64,000 bases of DNA from HGM13233 sp964478515 (GTDB taxonomy: Bacteria > Bacillota > Clostridia > Oscillospirales > Ruminococcaceae): positions 60,345 through 124,344 of the forward strand of contig CAYZIL010000001.1 in the NCBI GenBank assembly GCA_964478515.1, read 5' to 3'. The notes beneath the pieces are model-generated. The model was not told where the DNA came from, did no database searches, and saw only the letters and a list, made by a program, of their open reading frames with translations. Below, in pieces: positions 16,998 through 24,674 of the stretch; the stretch's first letter is position 1, and each line of letters opens with the position of its first letter. Made by a program: the position numbers and the translations under genes.

Positions 16998-17684
16998 TCA
17001 CTCGCCGTATTCCTCAAGCTCTTTTGCGGACAATATTGTAAAGCGCTCACGGCGGCAGTCTATAAGTCCGGCGCGGCACATACGCGACAGCTCGCGGCTG
17101 AGCGCGCTGCGCTCGCAGCCGAGATAGTCGGCGAGTGTCTCGCGCGTCATGCCGCAGCTGAAGCTCAGCGCCCCACTGCGCTGCCGACTTTGCCCCAGCA
17201 GCCAGATTGCTATCTTGGCGCGCAGCGAGCGCGCCGTCAGCACTGCCAGACGGCGGCGCAGTTCAAAATATTTGCCGCTTGTCTCGGCAAAAAGATTTGC
17301 TATCAGCTGCTGCTTGGCTGCCGGGTCGGCGTTGCCGGAAACAATTGCCGCAAACGGCAGACACAGCACCGCCGCCGCGCCGTGCGCCGCCACCGTAACC
17401 GGGCTCGGCGCCGCCGCGCCCGACAGCATTTCGCCGAAGACAGTGCCGGCACTGTGCACCGCAATTAGTGTCGCAGTGCCGTCGCGGTGCACCTGCGTGC
17501 CGTAAAGCTCGCCGCGCAGCACGCAGCAGACGTCCGTGTTGCTCTCGCCCTGCATTATTACCGCCTCGCCGTCCTTAAGTTCCCGCAGCACGGCGGCGCT
17601 CGCGCTGAGCAGCGCCGGCAGTTTTGGCGCCGCTATTCCCGCAAAAACCGGCATTGCGGCTATTTGTGCGATGTATTTTTGCAC
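16998..17684 (-). CDS. Crp/Fnr family transcriptional regulator
   Basis: The 228-residue protein has a cyclic-nucleotide-binding-like beta barrel (about residues 10-130, with GTVFGEML) and a C-terminal winged helix (MTRETLADYLGCERSALSRELSRM, about residues 175-198). It does not have the N-terminal cysteine cluster of oxygen-sensing FNR, so the signal is unknown. The start is GTG 17684, with GGAGG 5 bases before it. It is divergent from an ABC uptake operon, and two palindromes of Crp-like geometry lie in the gap, suggesting local and self regulation. Confidence 0.87.
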   Translation of the reverse strand: MQKYIAQIAAMPVFAGIAAPKLPALLSASAAVLRELKDGEAVIMQGESNTDVCCVLRGELYGTQVHRDGTATLIAVHSAGTVFGEMLSGAAAPSPVTVAAHGAAAVLCLPFAAIVSGNADPAAKQQLIANLFAETSGKYFELRRRLAVLTARSLRAKIAIWLLGQSRQRSGALSFSCGMTRETLADYLGCERSALSRELSRMCRAGLIDCRRERFTILSAKELEEYGE

Positions 17685-17698
17685 ATTTGCCTCCGTTT

Positions 17699-17759
17699 TG
17701 TTGCAACGGCAACATAATCTTTGTTAAAATAATAGCATAATGTCATTGTAAAAACAATG
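17699..17759. promoter_or_regulatory. paired palindromes, candidate Crp/Fnr-type operators
   Basis: TGTTGC-N4-GCAACA (17699-17714) and CATTGT-N4-ACAATG (17744-17759) are both perfect 16-base palindromes that share TTG-N6-CAA, with centres 45 bases apart. The geometry equals that of Crp sites (TGTGA-N6-TCACA). They sit between the divergent regulator and lipoprotein genes. A weak promoter (TTGCAA 17701, TAAAAT 17725, 18-base spacer) for the plus strand would overlap the first site. Confidence 0.55.
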
Positions 17760-17797
17760 GTTACAGTTTTTGTGACCGGAAGGAAGTTGGAAAAACT

Positions 17798-18775
17798 ATG
17801 AAAAAATTCTTTGCTCTGCTCGCCGTGCTCTTGATTGCGGCGTTGCCGCTGGCCGGCTGTGCAAAAGAGCCGGAGACCCCTCCCGACTCGTTCACCGTCG
17901 CCTCGCTCAAGGGACCGACGTCAATGGGCCTTGTCAAGCTCATGTCCGACTCCGACGCCGGCACCGCTGCGGGCAGCTATGACTTTACTATTTACGGCAC
18001 GGCCGACGAGATAGTTCCCGGCCTGACCTCGGGCGATATTGACGTCGCCTGCATTCCCGCAAACCTCGCGAGCGTTCTTTACAACCGCACCGAGGGCGGC
18101 ATTACCGTCGCCGCAGTCAATACGCTCGGCGTGCTCTATATTGTCAGCACCGACGAGTCCATCACGTCAATCGCCGACCTTGCCGGCCGCACTGTCTATT
18201 CCACCGGCAAGGGCACCACGCCGGAATACGTGCTCAACTATCTGCTGGCGCAAAACGGCCTTACAGCCGGCGTCGACGTTGAAGTCGAGTACAAATCAGA
18301 GGCCACCGAGGTCGCGGCAATGATAGCTGAGGGCGGCGAGTTTACCGCCGTTCTCCCCCAGCCCTATGTCAGCGTCGTCACCGCCAAGAACCCGAACGTC
18401 AAAATAGTGCTCGACCTTGACGAGCAGATGCGCGCCGTCACTCCCGACGGCAGCGGCATAGTCACCGGCGTCGTCGCCGTCAACAGCGAGTTTCTTGCCC
18501 AGTATCCCGAGACCGTCGCCGCCTTCCTTGATGAATACGCCGCCTCTGTCGAGTGGGTCAACGCCAACACGGCTGACGCTGCCGCGCTTATTGAGCAGTA
18601 CGACATAGTCGCCGCCGCTGTGGCCGAAAAGGCACTGCCCTACTGTTCGCTCACCTTCCTGAGCGGCGACGAGATGCGCAGCGCGCTCAGCGGCTACTTG
18701 CAGGTGCTTTATGACCAGAACGCCGACTCTGTCGGCGGCGCGCTTCCTGACGATGACTTCTACTACGCCGGGTAA
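17798..18775 (+). CDS. ABC transporter substrate-binding lipoprotein (NMT1/SsuA-like)
   Basis: The 325-residue protein has a signal peptide with lipobox LAGC near residue 20, and then a periplasmic-binding-protein fold with the features of the NMT1/SsuA/TauA class: SLKGPTSMGLVKLM at the start, GDIDVACIPANLASVLYN, and DLAGRTVYSTGKGTTPEYVLNYLL. Substrates in this class include sulfonates, nitrate and thiamine precursors; the sequence alone does not decide. GGAAGGAAG precedes the ATG. Permease and ATPase follow in an overlapping operon. Confidence 0.88.
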   Translation: MKKFFALLAVLLIAALPLAGCAKEPETPPDSFTVASLKGPTSMGLVKLMSDSDAGTAAGSYDFTIYGTADEIVPGLTSGDIDVACIPANLASVLYNRTEGGITVAAVNTLGVLYIVSTDESITSIADLAGRTVYSTGKGTTPEYVLNYLLAQNGLTAGVDVEVEYKSEATEVAAMIAEGGEFTAVLPQPYVSVVTAKNPNVKIVLDLDEQMRAVTPDGSGIVTGVVAVNSEFLAQYPETVAAFLDEYAASVEWVNANTADAAALIEQYDIVAAAVAEKALPYCSLTFLSGDEMRSALSGYLQVLYDQNADSVGGALPDDDFYYAG

Positions 18776-19520
18776 GAAAGTTTCAAAACTGCTCGCGGCG
18801 CTGTTTTGGCTGGCGCTGTGGCAGATAACAGCCATGGTGATCGGGCGGCCGCTGTTCTTAGCGTCGCCGCTCGACACCCTGAAGACGCTCGCGTCGCTGG
18901 TGACGCAGGGCGTCTTTTGGCTGAGCATAGGCACCACCTTCGTGAGAATCGCCGCCGGCTTTGTGCTCGGCACGCTTGTCGGCGCGCTGCTGGCAATACT
19001 GGCCGCACGTTTTTCACTTGCAGCGCTGCTGCTGTCGCCGGCGGCGCGGGTAATTAAAGCGGTGCCGGTGGTCTCGTTTATTGTGCTCGCGCTCATCTGG
19101 ATACCGTCAAAAAACCTCTCGGTATTCATTTCTTTTTTAATGGTGCTGCCGATAATATACATCAATACCCTTGACGGCATTCGCTGTGCCGACCGCAAGC
19201 TTGTTGAGGCGGCACGCGTTTTCGGCACCGGCGCGCGCGCCCGGCTGCTGTACATTTACCTTCCCTGCGCCCTGCCGCAGTTTATGTCGGGCGCGAGCGT
19301 CGCGCTCGGGCTGTGCTGGAAGTCCGGCGTCGCCGCCGAGGTAATAGGTCTGCCGGCCAACACTATCGGCGAGCGCATCTACGAGGCCAAGCTCTACCTC
19401 AATACCGGCGAGCTTTTTGCCTACACGGTTGTCATAGTGCTTATCAGCGCCGTATTTGAGCGCGCTGTCGGCGCGCTGCTGCGCCGCGGCTCCGAAAAAA
19501 TAAGGGGGCGCAGCGAATGA
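18753..19520 (+). CDS. ABC transporter permease (SsuC/TauC-like)
   Basis: The 255-residue membrane protein has about six hydrophobic helices starting at residue 8 and the EAA-type coupling loop KLVEAARVFGTGARARLLYIYLP split around residues 145-165. The C-terminal segment GLCWKSGVAAEVIGLP is typical of the SsuC/TauC group. The start is uncertain: ATG 18753 overlaps the binding-protein gene by 23 bases and begins just before the first helix; ATG 18711, preceded by AGGTG, would add 14 polar residues. It overlaps the ATPase gene by 4 bases. Confidence 0.87.
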   Translation: MTSTTPGKKVSKLLAALFWLALWQITAMVIGRPLFLASPLDTLKTLASLVTQGVFWLSIGTTFVRIAAGFVLGTLVGALLAILAARFSLAALLLSPAARVIKAVPVVSFIVLALIWIPSKNLSVFISFLMVLPIIYINTLDGIRCADRKLVEAARVFGTGARARLLYIYLPCALPQFMSGASVALGLCWKSGVAAEVIGLPANTIGERIYEAKLYLNTGELFAYTVVIVLISAVFERAVGALLRRGSEKIRGRSE

Positions 19521-20092
19521 TAGTAGAATTAAAAGACATCCGCAAAAATTACGGCGCGGGCGAGCTTTACGCAGGTCTCGACCTGTCGCTTGCCGCTGGC
19601 GAGCGCGTCTGCCTGCGCGGCCCGTCCGGGTGCGGCAAAACAACGCTCGCGCGCATTATTCTGGGGCTGGAGCGCCCCGACTCTGGCAGCGTCAATGTCA
19701 GCGCGGCGCGCCGCGCCGCCGTCTTTCAGGAAGACAGGCTGCTGGCGGGTCTGAGCGCGGCGCAAAACATCCGCGCACTGCTGCCGCGCAAAGTCAGCGA
19801 CGAGGCAATAGACACGGGCCTTGCCGCGCTGGGCATCCCCGCCGAGCAGCGCGGTCTGCCGCTGCGCGAATACAGCGGCGGCATGTCGCGCCGCGTCGCC
19901 ATTCTGCGCTGTATGCTCGCCGGCGCCCAGCTTGTCGTCCTTGACGAGCCCTTTAACGGTCTCGACGCCGAAAGCCGGCGCCTGGCACTCGCCTACATTG
20001 CCGCACAGCTCGGCGACGCCGCGCTGGTGTTTATTTCCCACAACAGCGCCGACGCCGACGCGCTCGCCGCCCGCAGCGTCTTTTGGGGCTGA
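19517..20092 (+). CDS. short ABC transporter ATP-binding protein (SsuB/TauB-like)
   Basis: The ATPase has 191 residues, whereas SsuB/TauB proteins usually have 240-260. All core motifs are nevertheless present: Walker A GPSGCGKTT (about residue 35), Q-loop FQEDRLL, signature YSGGMSRR, Walker B LVVLDEPFNGLD, and the H-loop His in VFISHNSAD. The protein ends soon after the H-loop, so the C-terminal regulatory segment is missing rather than the catalytic core. It starts at ATGA overlapping the permease stop, and a terminator follows at 20139. Confidence 0.88.
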   Translation: MIVELKDIRKNYGAGELYAGLDLSLAAGERVCLRGPSGCGKTTLARIILGLERPDSGSVNVSAARRAAVFQEDRLLAGLSAAQNIRALLPRKVSDEAIDTGLAALGIPAEQRGLPLREYSGGMSRRVAILRCMLAGAQLVVLDEPFNGLDAESRRLALAYIAAQLGDAALVFISHNSADADALAARSVFWG

Positions 20093-20138
20093 GCTCTGCT
20101 ATTTCGCTCAGGCTGCTGTCGCTTCAAAAATATATTTC

Positions 20139-20177
20139 AGGGCGTCACTGCTTTGCAGCAGCGACGCCCTGGTTTTT
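20139..20177 (+). terminator. terminator of the 17798-20092 ABC operon
   Basis: AGGGCGTC and GACGCCCT form the outer stem with an inner CTGC/GCAG stem, followed by GGTTTTT. Confidence 0.82.
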
Positions 20178-20260
20178 ACTATTTATTTGCCCCACGCAGC
20201 ATACGTTTGCCAGTTTTGTTGTCAATGATTTGAAGGAGCAAACAATATCTGCAACCGTAG

Positions 20261-20307
20261 GGGAGGGGCTGCTCCTCCCGAATGAAGCGCTTCGCCAACG
20301 GCGAAGC
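20261..20307. repeat. two adjacent hairpins, possible dispersed intergenic repeat
   Basis: GGGAGG/CCTCCC (20261-20279) is followed by a perfect 8-base hairpin GCTTCGCC-AAC-GGCGAAGC (20289-20307; the central AAC is the loop). The stretch 20180-20520 contains no convincing gene. The element begins with CAACCGTAGGGG, a style of short GC-rich element I know from intergenic regions of gut Clostridia; that this is such a repeat is an inference. The rest of the stretch shows nothing recognisable. Confidence 0.45.
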
Positions 20308-20538
20308 AGAAAGGCAAAATATTCAGTGACCACGCCGCCATTATATAGACGAAAAATCTCTGTCGCAACCCGGCACGGCTGAAAAAGCGCTTATTGCCGG
20401 CCGCGTCTGTAAAAATTTTTTCGACCTTCAATTCGTAATAACGGCCGCAAAAACGTTTAATAACGCCGCTTTTAAAGTTGGCATTTTTCAAGCCGAGACG
20501 TTTGCACCGGCATTCTAATTAGCTGCACGGAAATTTTA

Positions 20539-20547
20539 TGCTATAAT
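20539..20547 (+). promoter_or_regulatory. extended -10 promoter of the VIT1-family gene
   Basis: TGC-TATAAT is an exact extended -10 element 36 bases before the ATG at 20583; the -35 region (TTAGCT at 20519) is poor, as expected for this promoter type. Confidence 0.65.
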
Positions 20548-20582
20548 ATTATAAACACAATAAAAAATAACGGAGCAAAAAA

Positions 20583-21464
20583 ATGGACAAACAACTAAGC
20601 GAGTCGATGCTGCGGCGTCTGTGCGGCTGGCAGCGCGACGAAATTAACAGCTATTACGTCTACGCGGCGCTGGCGCGGCGCGAAAAAGACGAAAAGAACA
20701 GCGCCATCCTCGCCCAGATGTCAAAGGATGAAAAAGAACACGCCGACACCTGGCGCGGCTACACAAAAAAAGACATTGCCCCCAGTCGGGCGCTGGTGCT
20801 GTGGTACCGCTTTATCGGCGTCGTTATGGGCTATACCTTCGTGCTCAAGCTGCTGCAAAACAAAGAGGAACTTGCCGGCAGCGACTACGACACCGTCGTC
20901 AGCGAACTGCCCGAGGCGGCGGCGATAATGCAGACCGAACACGCGCACGAGCGCATGCTAATAGATATGCTCGACGAGGAGCGGTTGCAGTATGTCGGCT
21001 CAATGGTGCTCGGGCTCAACGACGCGCTTGTAGAGCTCACCGGCACCATTGCCGGCCTTACCTTCGCCATGGCCAACACCCGTCTCGTCGCGCTGTCGGG
21101 AATAATTACCGGCATTTCCGCCACGCTTTCCATGGCGGCGTCGAACTACCTGGCCGAGCGCGCCGACGGCAACGAAAACGCGCTGAAATCCAGCGTCTAC
21201 ACCGGCGTTGCCTATCTCATCACCGTCGTCATTCTGGTGCTTCCCTATCTGCTGCTGCCCGCCCACAGCTATCTTGCGGCGCTGCTGATAATGCTCGCGA
21301 GCGTAATTCTGATAATTCTGTTTTTCAACTACTATATTTCCGTCGCAAAATCGCAGCCCTTTGCCAAGCGTTTTGCCGAAATGGCCGCCATCAGCCTGTC
21401 GGTCGCCGCCATATCGTTCATCATCGGCCTGTTGGTAAAGCGCTTTCTCGGCATTGATATCTGA
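20583..21464 (+). CDS. ferritin-like/VIT1 fusion membrane protein (iron/manganese transporter family)
   Basis: The 293-residue protein has two parts. Residues 1-140 form a four-helix ferritin-like (rubrerythrin-type) domain with metal ligand candidates in QRDEINSYYVY, DEKEHADTW and TEHAHERML. Residues 140-293 are a VIT1/CCC1-type membrane domain with about five helices, beginning with GLNDALVELTGTIAGL and continuing with the SAATLSMAAS-like segment and a cytosolic NENA loop. Members move Fe(II) or Mn(II); the ferritin-like domain may deliver or oxidise the metal. GGAG precedes the ATG. It has its own promoter and terminator. Confidence 0.88.
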   Translation: MDKQLSESMLRRLCGWQRDEINSYYVYAALARREKDEKNSAILAQMSKDEKEHADTWRGYTKKDIAPSRALVLWYRFIGVVMGYTFVLKLLQNKEELAGSDYDTVVSELPEAAAIMQTEHAHERMLIDMLDEERLQYVGSMVLGLNDALVELTGTIAGLTFAMANTRLVALSGIITGISATLSMAASNYLAERADGNENALKSSVYTGVAYLITVVILVLPYLLLPAHSYLAALLIMLASVILIILFFNYYISVAKSQPFAKRFAEMAAISLSVAAISFIIGLLVKRFLGIDI

Positions 21465-21476
21465 AAATTCACTCAA

Positions 21477-21512
21477 AAAGCTCCCGTGCCTTGCGGTTCG
21501 GGAGCTTTTATA
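21477..21512. terminator. bidirectional terminator between VIT1-family and ZIP genes
   Basis: AAAAGCTCCCG and CGGGAGCTTTT form an 11-base stem around an 11-base loop, with T-runs on both strands. It serves two converging genes. Confidence 0.85.
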
Positions 21513-21541
21513 TTACAATATATAGTGTTCTTTCGGCGCGG

Positions 21542-22366
21542 TCAGCCCAGCGCCACATCAAGTATCATCATCACCGCAAAGCCGAGAATGCAGCCTATTG
21601 TGGCAATGTGGGTACCTTCGTGCTCGCCGCCCGACTGCGCTTCCGGTATAAGCTCCTCGACTACGACGTATATCATCGCCCCGGCCGCAAACGCCAGCGC
21701 GTAGGGCAGTATCGGTTTCATTGACACCACCAGCGCCGCGCCCAAAAGACCGGCAATCGGCTCAACGAGCCCGGACATCTGTCCGTACATAAAGCACTTG
21801 AAGCGCGAGAGGTTTTCCCGCCGCAGCGGAATCGACACCGCCGCGCCCTCGGGAAAGTTCTGTATACCGACGCCCAGCGCCACGGCAACTGCCGCAGCGA
21901 CCGCACCGGGCTCGCCGCTGCTCGCGGCGGCGCCAAAGGCGACGCCGACCGCAAGACCTTCGGGGATGTTGTGCAGCGTAATAGAAAATACCAGCAAAAT
22001 GCTGCGCCGCAGCCGGCTCGGCAGCCCCTCAGCCTCGCCCTCAGGCGCGCCGAAATGCATGTGCGGCATCAGCCGGTCGGACAGCAGCAAAAACGCCGCG
22101 CCACCCACAAAGCCAATTGACACTTTTACCCACGCCGGTACCGCGCCGCCCTGTGCCATTTCCAAAGCGGGCTCCAGCAGCGACCAGAAGCTTGCCGCTA
22201 TCATGACGCCCGACGCAAAACCCAGCATGGCGTTGAGCACATGCTGGCGAATGTTCTTAAAAAAGAAGACCGTCGCGGCTCCCAGAGCCGTCATGCCCCA
22301 GGTAAAACCGGTGGCCAGCAGGACCGCCGTGAATACATTTTGACTTTCAAGCCATTGCAATTTCAT
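21542..22366 (-). CDS. ZIP family metal transporter
   Basis: The 274-residue membrane protein has eight predicted helices. Helix IV carries HNIPEG and helix V carries QNFPEG, the metal-binding motifs of ZIP transporters of the ZupT/GufA type, which import Zn(II) and other divalent metals. A His-containing cytosolic loop (PHMHFG) lies between helices III and IV. ATG 22366 is preferred over the adjacent GTG 22369; GAGGTG lies just upstream. A terminator separates it from the XRE regulator gene, so it may be transcribed separately. A second ZIP gene is at 51446. Confidence 0.9.
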   Translation of the reverse strand: MKLQWLESQNVFTAVLLATGFTWGMTALGAATVFFFKNIRQHVLNAMLGFASGVMIAASFWSLLEPALEMAQGGAVPAWVKVSIGFVGGAAFLLLSDRLMPHMHFGAPEGEAEGLPSRLRRSILLVFSITLHNIPEGLAVGVAFGAAASSGEPGAVAAAVAVALGVGIQNFPEGAAVSIPLRRENLSRFKCFMYGQMSGLVEPIAGLLGAALVVSMKPILPYALAFAAGAMIYVVVEELIPEAQSGGEHEGTHIATIGCILGFAVMMILDVALG

Positions 22367-22406
22367 CACCTCGTGCTATCTTATGCGCCGGCACGCGGCA
22401 CGGCAC

Positions 22407-22439
22407 AAAAAAGCTCCCCGCCTGGGATTGACGGAAAGC
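22407..22439 (-). terminator. terminator after the XRE regulator gene
   Basis: On the minus strand GCTTTCCG pairs with CGGGGAGC (two G-T pairs) and TTTTTT follows. Confidence 0.6.
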
Positions 22440-22442
22440 CGT

Positions 22443-23117
22443 TCATTTGCCTATCTTTTTCTCGGTCGTCTGTATAAGATTGAAAAGACTGCTGGCGAAC
22501 ATCGGGTAATCCTTGTTTATGCTCTCTGTCGTCAGGTGCGGCGGGTCCAGCTGTGAGCCGGGCTTGTCGCCCGACAGTGCCAGCGACATATTGGCCTGCG
22601 CGCGGCTCATAGCCGCGTCGGCAAAACCGGCATATACGCGCTTGCCCACCGAAAAAAGGTCGTCCTGGTTTTTGGCGTTTGCGGCGTAGAGCGCGCGAAA
22701 CACTTTGTATATTGCCGCGAACAGATAGTCGGACACGTCGCCAATAAGTGCCTTGTCACCGCACTTTTGCAGTATGCCGTAGACCACGTTCAGCGAATTT
22801 GCCAGCAGCTTTTTGTTCAGCGTGGACAGCACGCTGCCGGTATATTTTTTGTCGTTGGGGTCAGCCTCGTCGGGAATATCTTCAACACTGAGCGTAAGAC
22901 CGCTGCGGTCGGCGCTGCGGCCGAGCAGATAGTCGCAGGAAACGCCGTAATAGTCTGCGGCGCGCACGACAAAATCCAGCCCGCACTCGCGTATCCCCTT
23001 TTCGTAGTGCGAAAGCAATGCCTGGCTGACGCCAAGCGCCTGCGACGCCTGCTTTTGGGTGATACCGCGCTCCTTGCGCAGCAGTGTCAATATTCTGTTG
23101 AAGCTGCTTTCGGCCAT
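22443..23117 (-). CDS. XRE family transcriptional regulator
   Basis: The 224-residue protein has a Cro/C1-type helix-turn-helix at residues 8-62 (ERGITQKQASQALGVSQALL, then HYEKGIRECGLDFVV and YYGVSCDYLLGRS). The remaining 150 residues are helical and do not match a sensor domain I recognise. It has a consensus promoter with a palindrome between the -35 and -10 boxes, which suggests autorepression. It is divergent from the phosphatase/corrinoid adenosyltransferase pair. Targets are unknown. Confidence 0.85.
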   Translation of the reverse strand: MAESSFNRILTLLRKERGITQKQASQALGVSQALLSHYEKGIRECGLDFVVRAADYYGVSCDYLLGRSADRSGLTLSVEDIPDEADPNDKKYTGSVLSTLNKKLLANSLNVVYGILQKCGDKALIGDVSDYLFAAIYKVFRALYAANAKNQDDLFSVGKRVYAGFADAAMSRAQANMSLALSGDKPGSQLDPPHLTTESINKDYPMFASSLFNLIQTTEKKIGK

Positions 23118-23154
23118 TAGTTCCCCAATACGATTAAAACAGAATGTATTGACG

Positions 23155-23183
23155 ATTATATTACAAAAAATACTGTTTGTAAA
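23155..23183 (-). promoter_or_regulatory. XRE gene promoter with palindromic candidate operator
   Basis: On the minus strand TTTACA (23183-23178) and TATAAT (23160-23155) are 17 bases apart. The spacer plus the -35 box contains the inverted repeat TTACAAA/TTTGTAA (arms at 23161-23167 and 23176-23182). Confidence 0.7.
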
Positions 23184-23249
23184 GCGTAAAACTCAACAAA
23201 AAACGACCGCCGCGGCGGGGCGAATTGCCCGCCGCGCGGGGAGGGAATC

Positions 23250-23918
23250 ATGAGAAATTACCGTATTTTTTTACTTCGCCACGGCCAGACCGCGGCAAAC
23301 GAGGCCGGCGTTTATTGCGGCCGACGCAGCGACATTGCGCTGAGCGCAACGGGCGAACAGCAGCTCGACGTGCTTATGGATTCCGCGACCTATCCGTTTG
23401 CCGACACTGTTTATACCAGTCCTATGCTGCGCGCGCAACAAACAGCCAATATCTTGTACCCCGAGCAGGAACCAGTAGTGCTCGACGGCCTGGCCGAGGC
23501 CGACTTCGGCCGCTTTGACGGTCACAGTCTCGCCGAGCTGCAGCAGGACGACGAGTACTGCCGCTGGGTGACGCCGGGCTCAAAATTTTGCCCCGACGGC
23601 GTCGAGGCGCCGGCAGATTTTTACCGCCGCAACGTCTTATCGATTATTTCTATAATTGAGGATATGATCAGCCGCAGAGTCTTTTCCGCGGCCGTTATAA
23701 CGCATGCCGGCGTCATCGGCAACATTCTTTCCGCCGTCGCGCTGCCCAAAAAGCCGCCCTACGAGTGGCTGTGCGCGCCCGGCGAGGGGTACTCGCTCGC
23801 CACCTCGCTTGAAATGTGGTCGCGTGACAGGTTGTTTGAAGTCAGCGGCACACTGCCGCTGTACGGCGACGAGGCCGATGGTCTCGCCGGCAACGAGGAC
23901 GAACTTTATTATGAATAG
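23250..23918 (+). CDS. histidine phosphatase family protein (CobC-like candidate)
   Basis: The 222-residue protein belongs to the phosphoglycerate mutase-like phosphatases. The catalytic RHG motif is in LLRHGQTAAN near residue 11, and the second His is in VITHAGVIGN. The segment TSPMLRAQQTA also fits the family. The next gene encodes a corrinoid adenosyltransferase and overlaps it by 8 bases, so alpha-ribazole phosphatase (CobC) is a reasonable suggestion, but other phosphatases of this family look the same. The start follows GGGAGG. Confidence 0.8.
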   Translation: MRNYRIFLLRHGQTAANEAGVYCGRRSDIALSATGEQQLDVLMDSATYPFADTVYTSPMLRAQQTANILYPEQEPVVLDGLAEADFGRFDGHSLAELQQDDEYCRWVTPGSKFCPDGVEAPADFYRRNVLSIISIIEDMISRRVFSAAVITHAGVIGNILSAVALPKKPPYEWLCAPGEGYSLATSLEMWSRDRLFEVSGTLPLYGDEADGLAGNEDELYYE

Positions 23919-24429
23919 CGCTTGTATTCACTTTTACCACGGCGACGGCAAAGGCAAAACCACGGCGGCCGTCGGCCTTGCGGTGCGCGCGCTCGGCAGC
24001 GGTCTGAGCGTGCTTTTTGCCCAGTTTTTGAAAGGTCCGCTCAGCGGCGAGGTCGTACCGCTGAGCAAGCTCGGCGCCGACGTGCGCTGCTGCGGCGGCG
24101 GCAAATTTGTCTGCGAGCGCAGCGAAAGCGAGCTTGACGAGCTGCGCAAACAGCTTGCCGTCTTCTTCGCTCAAATTGAACGCGACTCGCCAGCTTTTGA
24201 CGTCGTCGTGCTGGACGAGGCCGGCGACGCTGCCGCGCTCGGACTGATTGACCCGCAGCGGCTGACACAGCTGGCGCGCGCGCTGCGCGGCGCCGGCACC
24301 GAAACCGTCGTCACCGGCCACAAACCGCTGCCGGTTTTGTGCGAGTGCGCCGACTATATCACCGAGATGAGTGCGCGGCGTCACCCCTATACTTCGGGCG
24401 CCGCCGCGCGGCGCGGCATTGAGTTTTAA
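23911..24429 (+). CDS. corrinoid adenosyltransferase, CobO/BtuR type
   Basis: The enzyme transfers the adenosyl group of ATP to Co(I) corrinoids. The 172-residue protein has the characteristic P-loop YHGDGKGKTTAAVGLAVRA at residues 8-26, the VVVLDEAGDAAALGLI segment and a C-terminal region ending ITEMSARRHPYTSGAAARRGIEF-like (TEM...HP..G...RGIEF), a hallmark of this family. ATG 23911 overlaps the upstream phosphatase gene by 8 bases, so the two are coupled. No other cobalamin gene lies in the window. Confidence 0.9.
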   Translation: MNSACIHFYHGDGKGKTTAAVGLAVRALGSGLSVLFAQFLKGPLSGEVVPLSKLGADVRCCGGGKFVCERSESELDELRKQLAVFFAQIERDSPAFDVVVLDEAGDAAALGLIDPQRLTQLARALRGAGTETVVTGHKPLPVLCECADYITEMSARRHPYTSGAAARRGIEF

Positions 24430-24496
24430 AGTGCGCGAGCGGCGCTCACGCAGCAAAAACAAGCCGATATTTTTTTGACAGACGCCATAAAAATGC

Positions 24497-24539
24497 GCTG
24501 CCGTCAAGCCTTTTGGACTTGACGGCAGCGTGTGTTTTT
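24497..24539. terminator. terminator after the corrinoid adenosyltransferase gene
   Basis: GCTGCCGTCAAG and its perfect complement form a 12-base stem around a 9-base loop, followed by GTGTTTTT on the plus strand; the minus side also has a short T-run. The following bases to 24674 hold no visible gene. Confidence 0.85.
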
Positions 24540-24674
24540 CTGCTTTGCCGCGAAGGCGTCGGAAAAGTACCGCAAACGCATTCACTTACCGCCGCGCCCG
24601 CCTTGCGCGTGTGTCGGCCGACTTCCGGCGCCGCGCATTAACGTTTTTGGGACTCGCTGCGCACAATGCCTCGC

